Shown piece after piece: positions 48,201-59,500 of a stretch of DNA of 64,000 bases. Each line of letters opens with the position of its first letter. Within the stretch, counting starts at the first letter, position 1. The stretch spans positions 1 through 64,000 of the forward strand of contig JAFZTS010000031.1 of assembly GCA_017618715.1 (NCBI GenBank). Reading direction: 5' to 3'. The notes beneath the pieces were generated by a model. That model was not told the DNA's origin. It made no database searches and was given only the letters and a program-made list of their open reading frames with translations. The position numbers were made by a program, and so were the translations under genes. This stretch comes from Bacteroidales bacterium (lineage in GTDB: Bacteria; Bacteroidota; Bacteroidia; Bacteroidales; UBA3663).

Positions 48201-50536
48201 TAGCATTCTGCATCATCCTGCTGAATACCTGCATCGGGTCGATAGACGCCTGACAGATAGAAGCCCTCAAAGTCGCCCCCAGTTACCGACACGGGGACAT
48301 GGCTAGTGAAGCTCCATCCGTCGCCATGTGTGCCATTACCGAAGGTCTTGAACCAAGCATTGCTTCCTAAGTGAATATACTGTTGAGAAGTTGTAACTTC
48401 CTGGTTTTGGGTAGAAGTGAATTGGTCAAAGACGCCGCCAAGGAAGATGATAGGTGCTGGCGTCTTGTTTCCATTATCACCCTCGAACTGCACAAAATAA
48501 ATGTTGCAGGTGTTGGTCACCTCAAACCACCCTTTAGGCTTAAAGATACTCACATTCAGCAAACGTGATGTACCATTTGGCTTCTGTGCCTGCGCGGTTC
48601 CCACCACATTCAAGAAGTCAAAACGGATGGGAGATACAGCCTGTCTGTTGTGATGGCTGAAAATAAAACTGTAATCAGGTTCATTGTCTTGATCCAAATC
48701 GACAGAAGTAATGGTATAGGGGGTATAGGCATCAGACAGCGGACCGGCCTGATGGACATTGCCCACGAGGACCACGGCATAGTCGTAAACGGTCTTGCCA
48801 CTCGTAGGGATTCCTAATGCCGTTCGGGCGTTGTTAATTGACGTATAAACCTTTTGAGAGCTGCCATTTATGGTAACATTTGAATTATTCGACGCCTGAG
48901 CTCCCAAACCAGCTAAAGCAACATTGACACTCTGACCGGAATAATTACTATTGCCGTTTTCCTTATACACCACATCGTAATACTGGTCACTTACGTATGC
49001 TGCGACACCCCAGTAAGGCTCGATGGTAATGGCTGTAACACCATAAGGCACATCGAAATAAGCTCCCTGCGAGAAAACACGACCACTTATGGAGTATAAG
49101 TCTTTATTTGTACATTTGCGGTCGGCAAAGTTGTAGCCGCCCCAGGTATCGGCGGCGGTAAAAGTGCCCTCCGTGCCACCAGAAATAGATGTTATCTTCC
49201 ATCCTGTCACTACGCGGTTGCCGGTATAGTTATGTGAGCCCACATCATTATAATAAGGTAGCTGCACTTTGTCGTAGTTGAAGTTAAAACGATCAAAGTC
49301 CTTATCGGTGCGCTGTAGGGTGAGGCTACTTTTGGTGATTTCAGCATTAACAGGCGCATTGCTGCCCACACCGCTGATGGTAACGGACAACGTCTTGCCT
49401 AATTGACCGCCATGATTGCGACCTACAGAAGCGCTGTCAGGGGCATTGTTTGCATCATAGTTGATGATGGACGGGTATCTGCCCTGCGCCTTCAGGATGG
49501 GATAGGGTTTAGGATCACTTATCGTGCGATCGGCCGTTTCCAGCACCCATTTCAGCATCTTGCTGTCAGCATCGGCTGCCGAACCGGTAGCGTAGATAGA
49601 GGCCAACTTCTTGTTACTGTTCTCCAACTGGCGGAAGAGCTCAAATCGCGTGAAGAATTTCTCTTCTACAGCCAATGCACAGTTGTACTTATTGTTTGTT
49701 ATTGTCAGGTCTGTTCGGTAGAGATAGTAGTTATAGGTAGCCAGGCCTCCAGAGTTCTTGTTGTCGATATTCTGGCCACCAAAGATAGGGGAAATGTTGC
49801 CGCCCGATGCGATGGTGCCGTAGAACAAACAGTTCATCACCATGGTGGCGACGTTGCTTTGTGACGAGACGACATTGTTATAACCTACGATGCCACCCTT
49901 GTCCGTGCCACCCGTGATGTTAGCATAGCTGTAACAGTTAACCACGCGGGCTGTGCCGTTGAGAAAACCTACGAGACCACCCGTGTTGGTGGTGCCGCCA
50001 ACCTCGCCGCTGAGGATGCCCACATTGTAGATGCGGGCTGCACCTTCGGCGGTGCAGGCAATGGCTCCGGTGTTGCCGGTGTTGCCGCTGATGCTGACAT
50101 CTTCCAGCACCAGGTTCTTTACCGTACCAGTGAGTGTGGAAAAGAGGGGAGCGTCAAGATTAGTGATGCGGTAGGGCATCTGGGTCTCAGGGTTGATGTC
50201 GGCCTCCAGTGTGCCGCTGAAAGTGGTTGTTATGGTAGTAAATCCGCTGGCAGTAACATCAGCACCCAGTTTATAGCTTGCAGAGGCGGTGGTTCCACTG
50301 TTGACATCCGTTACAAAACTGGAAAAGTCTGAGCTATCATAGATCATGTATGGGTCATCAGCTGTTCCTGTACCAGAAAGCGCCACAGAAGCAGTCTCTG
50401 ACTGCGAATAGTCGATGGACTGGGGCACAGAACCGCTTGCCCAGGTATAACATCCTACGAACAATAAGAGGGTGAAAAACAGTCTATAGTTGAATAATCC
50501 ACTTGCGATGGATTTTATGTTTGGTTTTGCTCTCAT
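45263..50536 (-). CDS. Giant secreted GGGN-repeat protein (1757 residues)
   Basis: The protein has a signal peptide (about 1-36). Residues about 55-260 hold GLUG-like strands (NTGAIACTAEGAARIYNVGI, TGGLVGFLNGTARVVNCYSY, KGGIVGYNN). From about 800 to the end it carries some two dozen repeats centred on [VIL][YF]GGGN or variants, such as VFGGGKEGDVGGSVVVNMQG and IYGGGNEAYLEGDSKIVLG. Spacing is 20-60 residues and the strand-turn pattern fits a parallel beta-helix or beta-solenoid. It ends within a repeat (NVVIGQ) with no C-terminal sorting domain, unlike the 3823-residue neighbour. The two genes are 61 nt apart. Surface adhesin or matrix protein is inference; the family is not one I can name. 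Confidence 0.85.
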   Translation of the reverse strand: MRAKPNIKSIASGLFNYRLFFTLLLFVGCYTWASGSVPQSIDYSQSETASVALSGTGTADDPYMIYDSSDFSSFVTDVNSGTTASASYKLGADVTASGFTTITTTFSGTLEADINPETQMPYRITNLDAPLFSTLTGTVKNLVLEDVSISGNTGNTGAIACTAEGAARIYNVGILSGEVGGTTNTGGLVGFLNGTARVVNCYSYANITGGTDKGGIVGYNNVVSSQSNVATMVMNCLFYGTIASGGNISPIFGGQNIDNKNSGGLATYNYYLYRTDLTITNNKYNCALAVEEKFFTRFELFRQLENSNKKLASIYATGSAADADSKMLKWVLETADRTISDPKPYPILKAQGRYPSIINYDANNAPDSASVGRNHGGQLGKTLSVTISGVGSNAPVNAEITKSSLTLQRTDKDFDRFNFNYDKVQLPYYNDVGSHNYTGNRVVTGWKITSISGGTEGTFTAADTWGGYNFADRKCTNKDLYSISGRVFSQGAYFDVPYGVTAITIEPYWGVAAYVSDQYYDVVYKENGNSNYSGQSVNVALAGLGAQASNNSNVTINGSSQKVYTSINNARTALGIPTSGKTVYDYAVVLVGNVHQAGPLSDAYTPYTITSVDLDQDNEPDYSFIFSHHNRQAVSPIRFDFLNVVGTAQAQKPNGTSRLLNVSIFKPKGWFEVTNTCNIYFVQFEGDNGNKTPAPIIFLGGVFDQFTSTQNQEVTTSQQYIHLGSNAWFKTFGNGTHGDGWSFTSHVPVSVTGGDFEGFYLSGVYRPDAGIQQDDAECYISSGRFNEVAGAAQQMIDGDVHWQIYNADITNFYGGGLNAAKPITGDITVDITNSCVETYCGGPKFGDMQKSGTTFSTKYSTNQAGSSTVTYSRAISKDGKVTTNATGCEFNNFFGAGYGGTSYSELKFHDATSYNFSTLQNNYTNDRGKYFTGQNTQYKSSYGNKGPGVATDFSYEFFIWSTGLVGARFYVKYASFSLAQCNDVESKLKDCIINTNFYGGGSIGKVVGTATSELENCTVSGSVYAGGYSASLPTIPIRSAGFTTLPKFNNQSGMFEPGVFSDATDFDWTSGTLTENATAIDESGGKHDIFTDVDLTTLGEVEQTNLTIKGTTTVGGSVYGGGEESAVGDETEVNVEGGAIGTDVFGGGKEGDVGGSVVVNMQGGSVTGSLYGGGALANTNIKNVTAGYGTDSETIPSTSTYTTTVNLLGGTISGDAYGGGLGRINVPAVTGEKYTQEEIEAAQEGDPAYGKTTDDWKVQPVEGVDGVEALVYGDVNVNLGSSDSSSATAFNISYYSGDHSDVVKSGRVFGCNNLNGSPKGTVLVKVYKTSRADGGEHAKTYDEDGIFTAYNYEVQAVYGGGNLAAYDPIDPEADGQFEYTYSNATVIHDNTGKPVQVVIDGCEETSIEYVYGGGNAAPTPATDVIVIGSYEIGNVFGGGNGKDKYTLNGGTNWKDNDGADVGYKGTEEYGSGKALASVFGGTVHSIFGGSNTKGDIRVSAEAAIDKASDCPLVVDEIYGGGNEAYLEGDSKIVLGCIDYLREIYGGAKNADIGGDIELTITSGHFDRIFGGNNLGGNILGSITVNIEETGCNPITIGELYGCGNAAAYTTPEGKTEPTINIKSFTSIGRVFGGGLGEDAVVTGNPIVNINEVVGANANMTPTTVYAGTERTLTDGTTVILPEHDSGEIGAIGTVFGGGNAAAVHGNTTVNVGTEPTVTFISGDKSTKDVVGVDIRGNIYGGGNAADVTGSTNVVIGQ

Positions 50537-50557
50537 TATATCTTGTTATTTTGTTGG

Positions 50558-50581
50558 GGCTCTGAGGTTGCCCTCAGAGCC
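50558..50581 (-). other. Hairpin between the two giant genes
   Basis: GGCTCTGAGG pairs with CCTCAGAGCC, 10 perfect pairs around a 4-nt loop, inside the 61-nt gap. There is no T-run on the minus strand. It may protect the 3' end of the 3823-residue message or partly attenuate the downstream gene. Confidence 0.65.
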
Positions 50582-50597
50582 TTGGTAGTAGTGGATG

Positions 50598-53500
50598 TTA
50601 TTTCACAAAAATCTTGTTGCGGTTGACGGTGTAAACACCAGCCGTGTTGATTGGCGTGCTGACAGTCTGACCTGGCTCGATGGTGAATGATGCTACATTG
50701 ATGCCCATCGGGGTGAGAATGCGCACCGTAGCGATGGTCTTGCGATGAGACTCGACAATGATCTTGCCTTGTTTGGCGTAGATGTAAAGACCATCTGAGA
50801 GATCGCCTGATGATGGGGTGATTTCGCCAATGCCAGTCGTGTTAGAGAATACGATCTCTTCCGGCAATCCGCGCTTGGGCGCTCCACCAGAAGAGGAGGC
50901 GGTGAAGAACGGACGGAATGGAATACCTGCGGTTGCATTTGCCGTCTTCTTGTAGGCACTGCCATCGGACTTCAAGATGTATGCTCCGGCATCGATGTCC
51001 TTGCTCAGGTAGTTTGGAGTGAAGGTGTAACCGTACTGATCTTCCGATGCTTTACCACTTGCAAGTTCATCGTCACTGACCTCGATAGTGGCACCAGTCA
51101 TAGAAGCAAACGTGATGGTCTGCTTATCGAGCCTTGCAATTTCATTATAGGTGTTCGCAGGAACGAACGTGCCGCTGAGGTCGAACTCGTAGTAGGTGAC
51201 GCCAGGGAAGCCAATGATATAAGGTGTGCCTGCAGCAGAGTATGGATAATTGCTGTACTCGCGTTCCTCACTGTAGTATGTGCGGGCATCGTCTTCCTTC
51301 TGATACTCGTCGGTGTTGGCATCCTGACCAGCCATGTTTGCTGCTTCAGGATCCTTTGAGTAGTAGTAATCCCAAAGGAAGGTGTTGGTGTATTCCTTGG
51401 TGTAGGGACCTTCACCAAGATAAACAAACTGGGCTGTGTCAACCTGTACAGTGGTGTTTCGAGCCTTGATGCCATCGAATGTGCGCAGCCAGTATTCATG
51501 TCCGTTGGTGCTGCCTTCGTAGAAGTGCGTAAGCTCGCCCTTGGTCTGGGTTGTAACGAGCTCGGCAGAGAATGGGATGCTGATGCCTTCCCATCCTGTT
51601 GACAAATCGACGTAGGTGTCGGGTACTCGCTGATACCACATGCGCTTACCTGGATTGGTTTTTGTTTCCTCGGCGAAGGTGTAGGCCATTGGCGCATTGA
51701 AATCCTGCTTATCGACAAGCAGATGATCTGTGATAGAGGTGAAGAGTACATTGTCGTCACTGTAATCACTATTCGAAATCTTCTGCACGGCATGACCATG
51801 GACGTCATCAGCATTCTGTACTGCAACAGTACGATAACCGTCTTCGTTCTCCGAATATTCGGGATCATCGAAATAATCGATGATGACGTTGTTCGTCTTG
51901 GCGTTCGTTTCGGTATCAGGAGCTGGTGCATAGGCAAGGAGGTTCTGGGTAAGTCCGCTTACCTTGATGTTGTCCAGACGTTCGAAATCGAGCAGAGGAT
52001 GATAGCCTTCAGCCTTGTCGGTAAAGTCATTCCCGATTCCAGCCACTTTATCTTGAATTTCTTCTGTATTACTACAGATAGTCGTTATGCCATGCGTATC
52101 GCCATTCGAACCAGTGAAGTCGATTGCCGTCATGTTCTGATGTGGATAGTAAGTGGCTCCGTCAGTCGTATAACTCTCGGCAAAGGCTGCGGTAGCATTG
52201 AAGATTGCGCTTTCACCATAGACACCATTCTGGAAGTAGGCTGGAGCACGATAAATGCGGTTTTCGGTCTCAGTATCCGTTGTGAGCAGGAGGTGACGGC
52301 TGTTGTCGATTACATCGCCATCCTTCTTGGCATAGTCCTTGACGGCAGCCATCGGGTGGTTGTCGTGGTCGATGTCCTCGTAGAGCCCGTATGACAACTT
52401 CTGACCGAAGAAGATGTAGTCATCGGGATAGACAGGAATGTAGTACCCAAAATCGGAAGAATAGCGCTGATCGGTTCGAGGTTTCAATCCGTTGGCAAAA
52501 CGGAAATCGCCGTCTTCGATGAAACGCTCCACATAGCTGCGGTACTCGTCAGGTTTAACCCAGCTGGGATGCCAAGCGTAGTCGCTGGTGTACTTCAGAC
52601 TGAAAGGTGCCGGTTGAGTCACAACATTGTCGTTCTCATCCAAGACAATATGACCCTCTTCATCCAATACATTTTCTATGACGAGTGTGCCGTCTGCCTT
52701 GCGGAAGATGCAATGGTTGATGACGGGGTTATTGCTTACATTTGCTTCAGCAGTGAAGAGGTTATAGCGAGCCTCGAGATAGTAGCTGTTGAGATCGTAG
52801 GCCACAGAACCGTTGACAAAGTCGGAGGCAGAACGTGGAGTAATGGCGCCCGTGTTATCGGCTTTGAACTTAGTCTCTTGATCGTCCTCCTGCTGATAGT
52901 AGCAGTTGACAACATAATTGAGGTTAGTTGGATTGCCAAATACTGCATACTTTTCTGTGTCGGGAGTTCCTGTAGTCCATACCCAGCAGTTCTCGACGTG
53001 TCCGTCACCAGTATCGGCAATGCCACCGCTTGTGAATGAGCCCATGACACCAGTGTTAAATACATTGCCACAGAGGTTGCCGAAGAGCGAGGCCTGCATG
53101 CCACTTAGCGTATGACCGTTGCCGTGGAATTCTCCGCTGAAGCAATGATCGTTATCTCCAATGGATGTCCAAGTACGTGTTGGTGCGACATCGTTGGTGA
53201 GGATAAAGTCGAGACCATAGGCTCCTGTGATGGTGCGTCCGTTGTTATCGGTACCGTCAATGGTCCCATAATCAGAGTTAGCCAACGCGAAGACTTCGTG
53301 CAGGGCATCGAGCTCATTATATTCCTGATTTTCAACCAAAGCGTCGCTGATATAGATCTTGGGATCGCGCTTCAGGTCCTTATGGTTGATGTACATGTGA
53401 TGTTCATCGTTGATGACATCGGTCATGCGCTGGTAGTTGGCTACATGTACAGGTACGGGGTTGGAGAACGTACGTCCTAAGCGAGTCTCTGCATAGTAAG

Positions 53501-56500
53501 CCACCCAGTACATGTCCTGATAGAAGTACATCGGTTCGGTCTTGTTGAGATAGTCGCGACCGTTGCGGTGCTTCTTTGCCTGTTCCTCGGTAGAGAAGAT
53601 CTGCCAACCACCGGTAAGCACAGGGAAGGCACCCTCCTCGACTATTGGTTCGGCAAAGCTGATGGTTTCGAGAGGCAGTACGATGTCGGGCTCCCTGATT
53701 TTGCCAATGATGGGTGCACCGCTTAAGAACTTCAAGCGGATATTGATAATATGCTTCTCGACGCGTGTCTCGTAGTTGACACCGGCATCGTCGCTTTCGG
53801 AATAGGTGTATTCATAGATGACGGTGACGTAACGATCCTCCTGCATGTCTTCGAAGTCGGCTGTGACAGGCACATAGAGCGAAGCTTCTTCGATCGGCAA
53901 GTCGCCGGTAATCTCGAGACCATGTTGGTAGTTGACGGTATTTGTGGTAATCTCGTTGTAGGTAAGGATAGTGCCAACAGGCACGGAATCACCTATGGCA
54001 TAAGTGCCATCAAGCGCCGTGATAGGATTGGAAGAATAGTCTTTAATGTACTGATCCTTATCTCCAAGCTTATAAGCTTCAATGCAATAATAGAACTTCC
54101 CGTCGATGGTGGTGCTATATTGCGTTGGAGTAATGATTACCTCTTGAAGATTCCGCTGCAATGTTTCGCCAAGATCATTATATACGCTTTCGCTGACCTT
54201 CTTTCCTGCATTATACATGGTTCCTCCCACATCGAACGTAGTCGTGACGATGTAGGTGCGGTAGTTGCCATCGGACTGTTTATCGTCATCATTCAATCCA
54301 AAGTAAGCGTAGTATTGACGGTCGTTGGGCAGTTTGACGAACTGGTCCTGATCGAGCTGTGTGCTTGGTGTTAGGGCTATTTCTGTGCCTCCATCCACAA
54401 AGATGCTTCCAGTGTATGAATAACCTTCATCAGGAACAGTTGCCGTGTAGTCAATAAATGCAGGCTTGGAGTAGATTCTCGAGTTTTCGGGCACATTGGT
54501 TCCGGTGTGATAGTCATAATAAATAACATTATTATTCAGATTTGCACCGGCGTTTGTAAGTCCTGCAATGCCCGTCTGATCATAAGGTATGTAGTCATTG
54601 CCGAGCAGTTCGAGCGCATCGAAGTTGAACGTGAAATGTTCGCGTTCCCCTTCATGGAGCTGGCAGTAGTCGAGGCCCTGATAGTTCTTTCCTGCAATAT
54701 AGTGCTTGCCACCCCAATATCCGGCACTGGTGCAGTAATAGGCCGGTTGGAATTTGCTCTGGATGTCAGCATCCATTCCACTGTATTCAGTCTCTCCGAC
54801 CAGCTCGTTCAAGACGTGATAGTTGCCTTCACTGACGAGTACCGTGGTGACACAGATGTAGGCATTCTCGAAATGGGCTTGGTCTTCAGTTGAAATACTG
54901 GATAAGGTTTCAGCAGAGATGGGCGAATTGGCCAAGTAGGTACGTGTCGTGCCTCCAATAGTTATCTCACAATCTTCCTTGGCAACGTATGCTTTTTTGA
55001 ATGAAGCTTGAATAGAATCTGTTCCACTTACTACGTCCGATGTCTGCATATCATAGACACCCTTCGAAGTGACAGCATCCTGTTCGAAATAATATTGTCC
55101 GAATGTGCCTCCTTCAATACAATGTAGCGTAGCGCTCTTGATGTAATTTGCCTTTTCTGAATCGGTAAGACCGTTAAACTCTGCTGTGGTAAGCTTATGA
55201 TTCACAGGTTCATTGGCATCTGCCAGTGTGTAGTAATCGTTCCACTTGCCAGGATTGGTCAGATCGACGGTGAGCAGGAATCCGGTGGTCTTATAGTTGC
55301 CGATACCATTGGTAACGTTGAAGAAGGACTGTGCTGAAACTGTTTCGCCATCTTCGTTTTCAACTACATAATTAGCCAAAGAATTATATGTGTCCACCGT
55401 GATGCCTTGACCGGGATAGTATGTTGTGCCATTTACTGTCACCTCTTCACGACAGACATAAGTCTTGAGCAGGAACTTGGCTTTATCGACATTGCTGGCC
55501 ATGTACCAATCCCAATAGCTGATGGGGTCGTTCTGTCCGAAGGCCTTTTCTGCCGTTGCAAACGAGATGCGCAGTGAGTCGCTCGTGGCGAGCTCGGGAT
55601 CATCATTATATATGAAATTGCCAATTGTCGATGGGTCGGTATAGAGGCCTGGCAGCACGTTAAGCAGTCGTATCTTGCCATTGCCCTGTGCACTCATGGT
55701 CAGCGGCAGGGTGATTTCTGAGCTGTAGGTTTCTGCTGAACCTGTATAGGCAGAGATAAGCTGTTCGTAAACAAAGAATTCACCGCGTATATACCAATAG
55801 TGGGCTGGTGACTTTGTGGCCTCGGGCGAGAAATTGTTGGCCGTGGGGAAACAGTCGTCAACGATCTGCTTCAAAGGATGGATGAAGTTACCGGAAGTCT
55901 CCATCTTGTCAGAGGAAGAGGCAGGGCTATAAGTATATGCCTTGTTGGTAACAACATATCCCTTATTGGCATCAGCCAATACCGATGCAAAATTCTTGTC
56001 AGGATCATACTGCGCCTCACCATGGATATTCTCTGCGTAAACATAACCGCCACCTTCGCCTGTAGCTACATTCAATAGGTCAAGTTGAACTACGCCGGTG
56101 ATGGGACCGTAGGTCTTGTCGCCATTTTCATCCACGCTCTTCACTATCTCCAGGAAGACACCCGATGCCAATGTAATCTTATTGGGGGAAGTACCGTTGT
56201 TTCGGTTGGGGGCTGTGATTCTTGCCTTCTTCCAATCGAAGTAGGTCGTCGATCCATCAGCTGCATCATCGGGTTTATCAGTATCGGTAGTACGTACACT
56301 CTTGAACTTTACATCAGAGGTGACGCCACCAAGTAGCTTCACTACATTGTAGATGCCGAAGTAACAACCATGGGTAGCCCCATTCTGGTTGTTCTGGTTG
56401 AGCGAGAGCTCACCCACACGGTTGATGGTATAGTTGGTGTAGTCGGCCTCGTTCTTGTCCTGTGCACGGTCCATAGCACCACGGAGAACTAGTCGGCTGC

Positions 56501-59500
56501 CCCTGATTCCACAGAAGTCGCATCGCTGGACGGTATTGATGTATCGGCCTTCGTTGATAACCGACATCGAGGCTGTCCAGTGACTCTTCTGGGTGTCGTT
56601 GAATTGTTCATAGACGTCGTTCAAAACGACATCGCCTTTCTGATACATTAAATATGCGGCATCGCCTGTACCTCCATCGTAATTGCCATCAAAGATATAA
56701 CGGGTGACATAGAACGCTTTCTGACGCGGGGTCAGTGCATCATACTGAGCTTGAGTAGAAGCGTTGAGCACTTTCGGCAGAGCGAAGTAGTCGGTACCAT
56801 AGTTTGTGATGTTCAACTCGCGATATCCATCGACAAAGGTAAGGTTGCCATCACCATAGATGCCACCAACACCATCGCCACCTACAGAGATGAGGTCGCG
56901 CGAATAGCAGTCGATAACCGATGCCGTGGCATTGCCATAAATGGTATTGGCAAAGGCGAACACCGATGATGAACCTACCGATACGTTGCCGCCGGCAAAG
57001 ATGGCATTGTGGATGGTGATGCCGGTTTGATCGATTCGGCTCCACTCACTGGAACCATTGGTTAGGGTGTTCAGGTCTTCGTTGGTGATAAAGTCACTGG
57101 CAGCATAGGAGTGTCCATTAATGGTGACAGCAGCTGTGGCCTCGGCATATACCTTTACGTTGACTCGGCAGTCTTCGGTAAGGTTGTCGTCGCTGTCATA
57201 GTAGTAGCCTTCCTTATCGCCATCGCCCCTCTTGCCACTCTTTGTTCCATGACCCGAATAGACGTAGCCAATGTTGCCGCCTCCGAACACATTGCCATAA
57301 CCGTCAGCAAGGCCGACAGCAGTGCCAATCTCTCCTCCATGTATGTTGACATCGGTGGTGCCGAAGATAAATCCCTTCGAACTGAGGTCGATGGTTCGCT
57401 TTTCTTCTTCAGTCATCCAGCCATTGCTGTTCCAGCTGTCGAAGCCACGGCCACCGCCGAAGACGTTGCGTTTGACGGTACCCTTATACATATAAATATG
57501 TGTCTCGCCATCCTTGGAGATAAGTGCCTGGCCGGCTTCCTGGCCCTTCACGGTACCACGTCCGATTGGACCGATCTCACCGCCTCCATATAATGAGTTA
57601 CGGACGGTGCCACCATACATATACAGGTTAGAGTAGTCCACATAGCTATTGGCTACATATCCTCCGCCGAAAACATTGCCGGCTTCATCCAGATCATTCT
57701 TGCCTATGCCATCATGGGCGGTTTCATCGTCGAGCTTCTCCTCGTATGTTGAATCTTCATAGGTATAACCGACATAGCCATTATACACATAAACGTTGGC
57801 TGTACCATAGATGGCACCACCTTCGCCACCGCCGTAAGCACTACGCTTGATGGCAGGAACGCCAGCATAGAAGTCGTTGGCATCAAGTAATCCAATGACT
57901 ACATTGCTTTCGCCCGGTATGTCGTTGCTTTCATCGTTCCAGATGGCTGAAGGAGTGGCAACCTTGTCCACATTTTCTATTTTCCAATTGCCATAGGAAC
58001 TGTAACCCACGCTGCCGCGCCAACCGCCACCATAGACGTTACGCACGGTACCACCTCGAACATAGACATTGGCTGAGGCAATAAAGGAGTTGTTCCCTAA
58101 CTTGTACTTGTCCTCTACTGCACCCGTAGTACCAGCAGCATACATATCCTTGCCAACGGTTCCGCCGAGCAGATCGATGTAGGTCGAACCACTGACGGTT
58201 GCCGTGGTGCTGTTGTCAGCCAATACCTGACCATAACCACCGGCATAACAATATTCCCTGATTGTTGCACCCTGATAGATGTGGACATTGGTGTTGTGCT
58301 TCGTGTCGAACTGTGGGTGTCTCAGACGGTAGTCGGTAGCTAACTGATTGCCCGAAGCAATAGGGTTGGTCAGTCCGCCAAAGTCATAAATGTTGGAAGA
58401 GGAAGCAGTAACATCTGTTTCGTCAGCATCTGCTGTATATCTGTTGCCTAATGTGAAGACCCAATCGCTGTTTTGGCTTGCCATCTGTCCGACAGAAGCC
58501 TTGTTGAGCACGTCACCACCATATCCGCCCCCATAAACCTCATAGACCATGGCTCCATCGTTGAGGTTCACTTCGGTATATTGTGACCAGGAGTTCTGAC
58601 CATAACCGCCACCATAGACAGTGCCGTAAGTAAGGCCGTATTCATTGCTGTAATAACGAACCGGTGAATTGATGTTCACCTTGCCGTAGAGCGTGCGTCG
58701 ATAATCGTTGTTGCCACCATAGATATAGTGCACGCGTGCATTTTCACTGCTAAAGTTCACATTGCCCTCAAAGACATCGCAAGGGAATTCGTTCTTGCTG
58801 CCATAAGCTCCAGCAAAGAGCGATGAAGCTATTGAAATGGTAGATTCTTCGGGCACGTTGACAATCGTGCGACGGGTGACACCAGCCTGATAACTGCCAC
58901 CGAAGACCTTATCGAATTTTCCACTGATGAGATCGACGACAGCAGCCGCAGTAACGCCTGTAGAATTGGCATGAGCGGCATCAACGGTAATATCCATGCC
59001 GAGACCACTGGCATCGCCTGAACCGAATACCAATGTCTTCAAGAATGTAACGGTATCGGTGGTATTGATAAGTACATAGCTTTGGTTCTGGCACTGGTCC
59101 TGCCAGAATATCGGAGCATCCTTGGAACGACCTGCATATCCCTGACCACCGCCATAGACTCTCGCAACCGCATTGTTGGCATATTGACCTGGCTTGAAGT
59201 GAACGAAGGCATTATTGATGGTTGGAGCATTTTCAGGAAGCTTTGAGGTTTGATCAATAGTCCCGACTTTGGTAAGATAGGGATCGATGCTGTAATTGTA
59301 TGAGGCTTTTGCTCCACCGAAGATATAGTTAACCTTACCCTTGTTGTATTCCACGTAAGTAGAAGCGGAAAGCACATCCTCATCGTACGGGGTTTCTCCC
59401 GTCGTCAACTTTTCACTGAAGTCATACGAAGATTCGATTTTGCCACCGAAGTCGTTACCACCATAAACGTTGTTGGTAATGGTAGGATAGGTAGTCTTGC

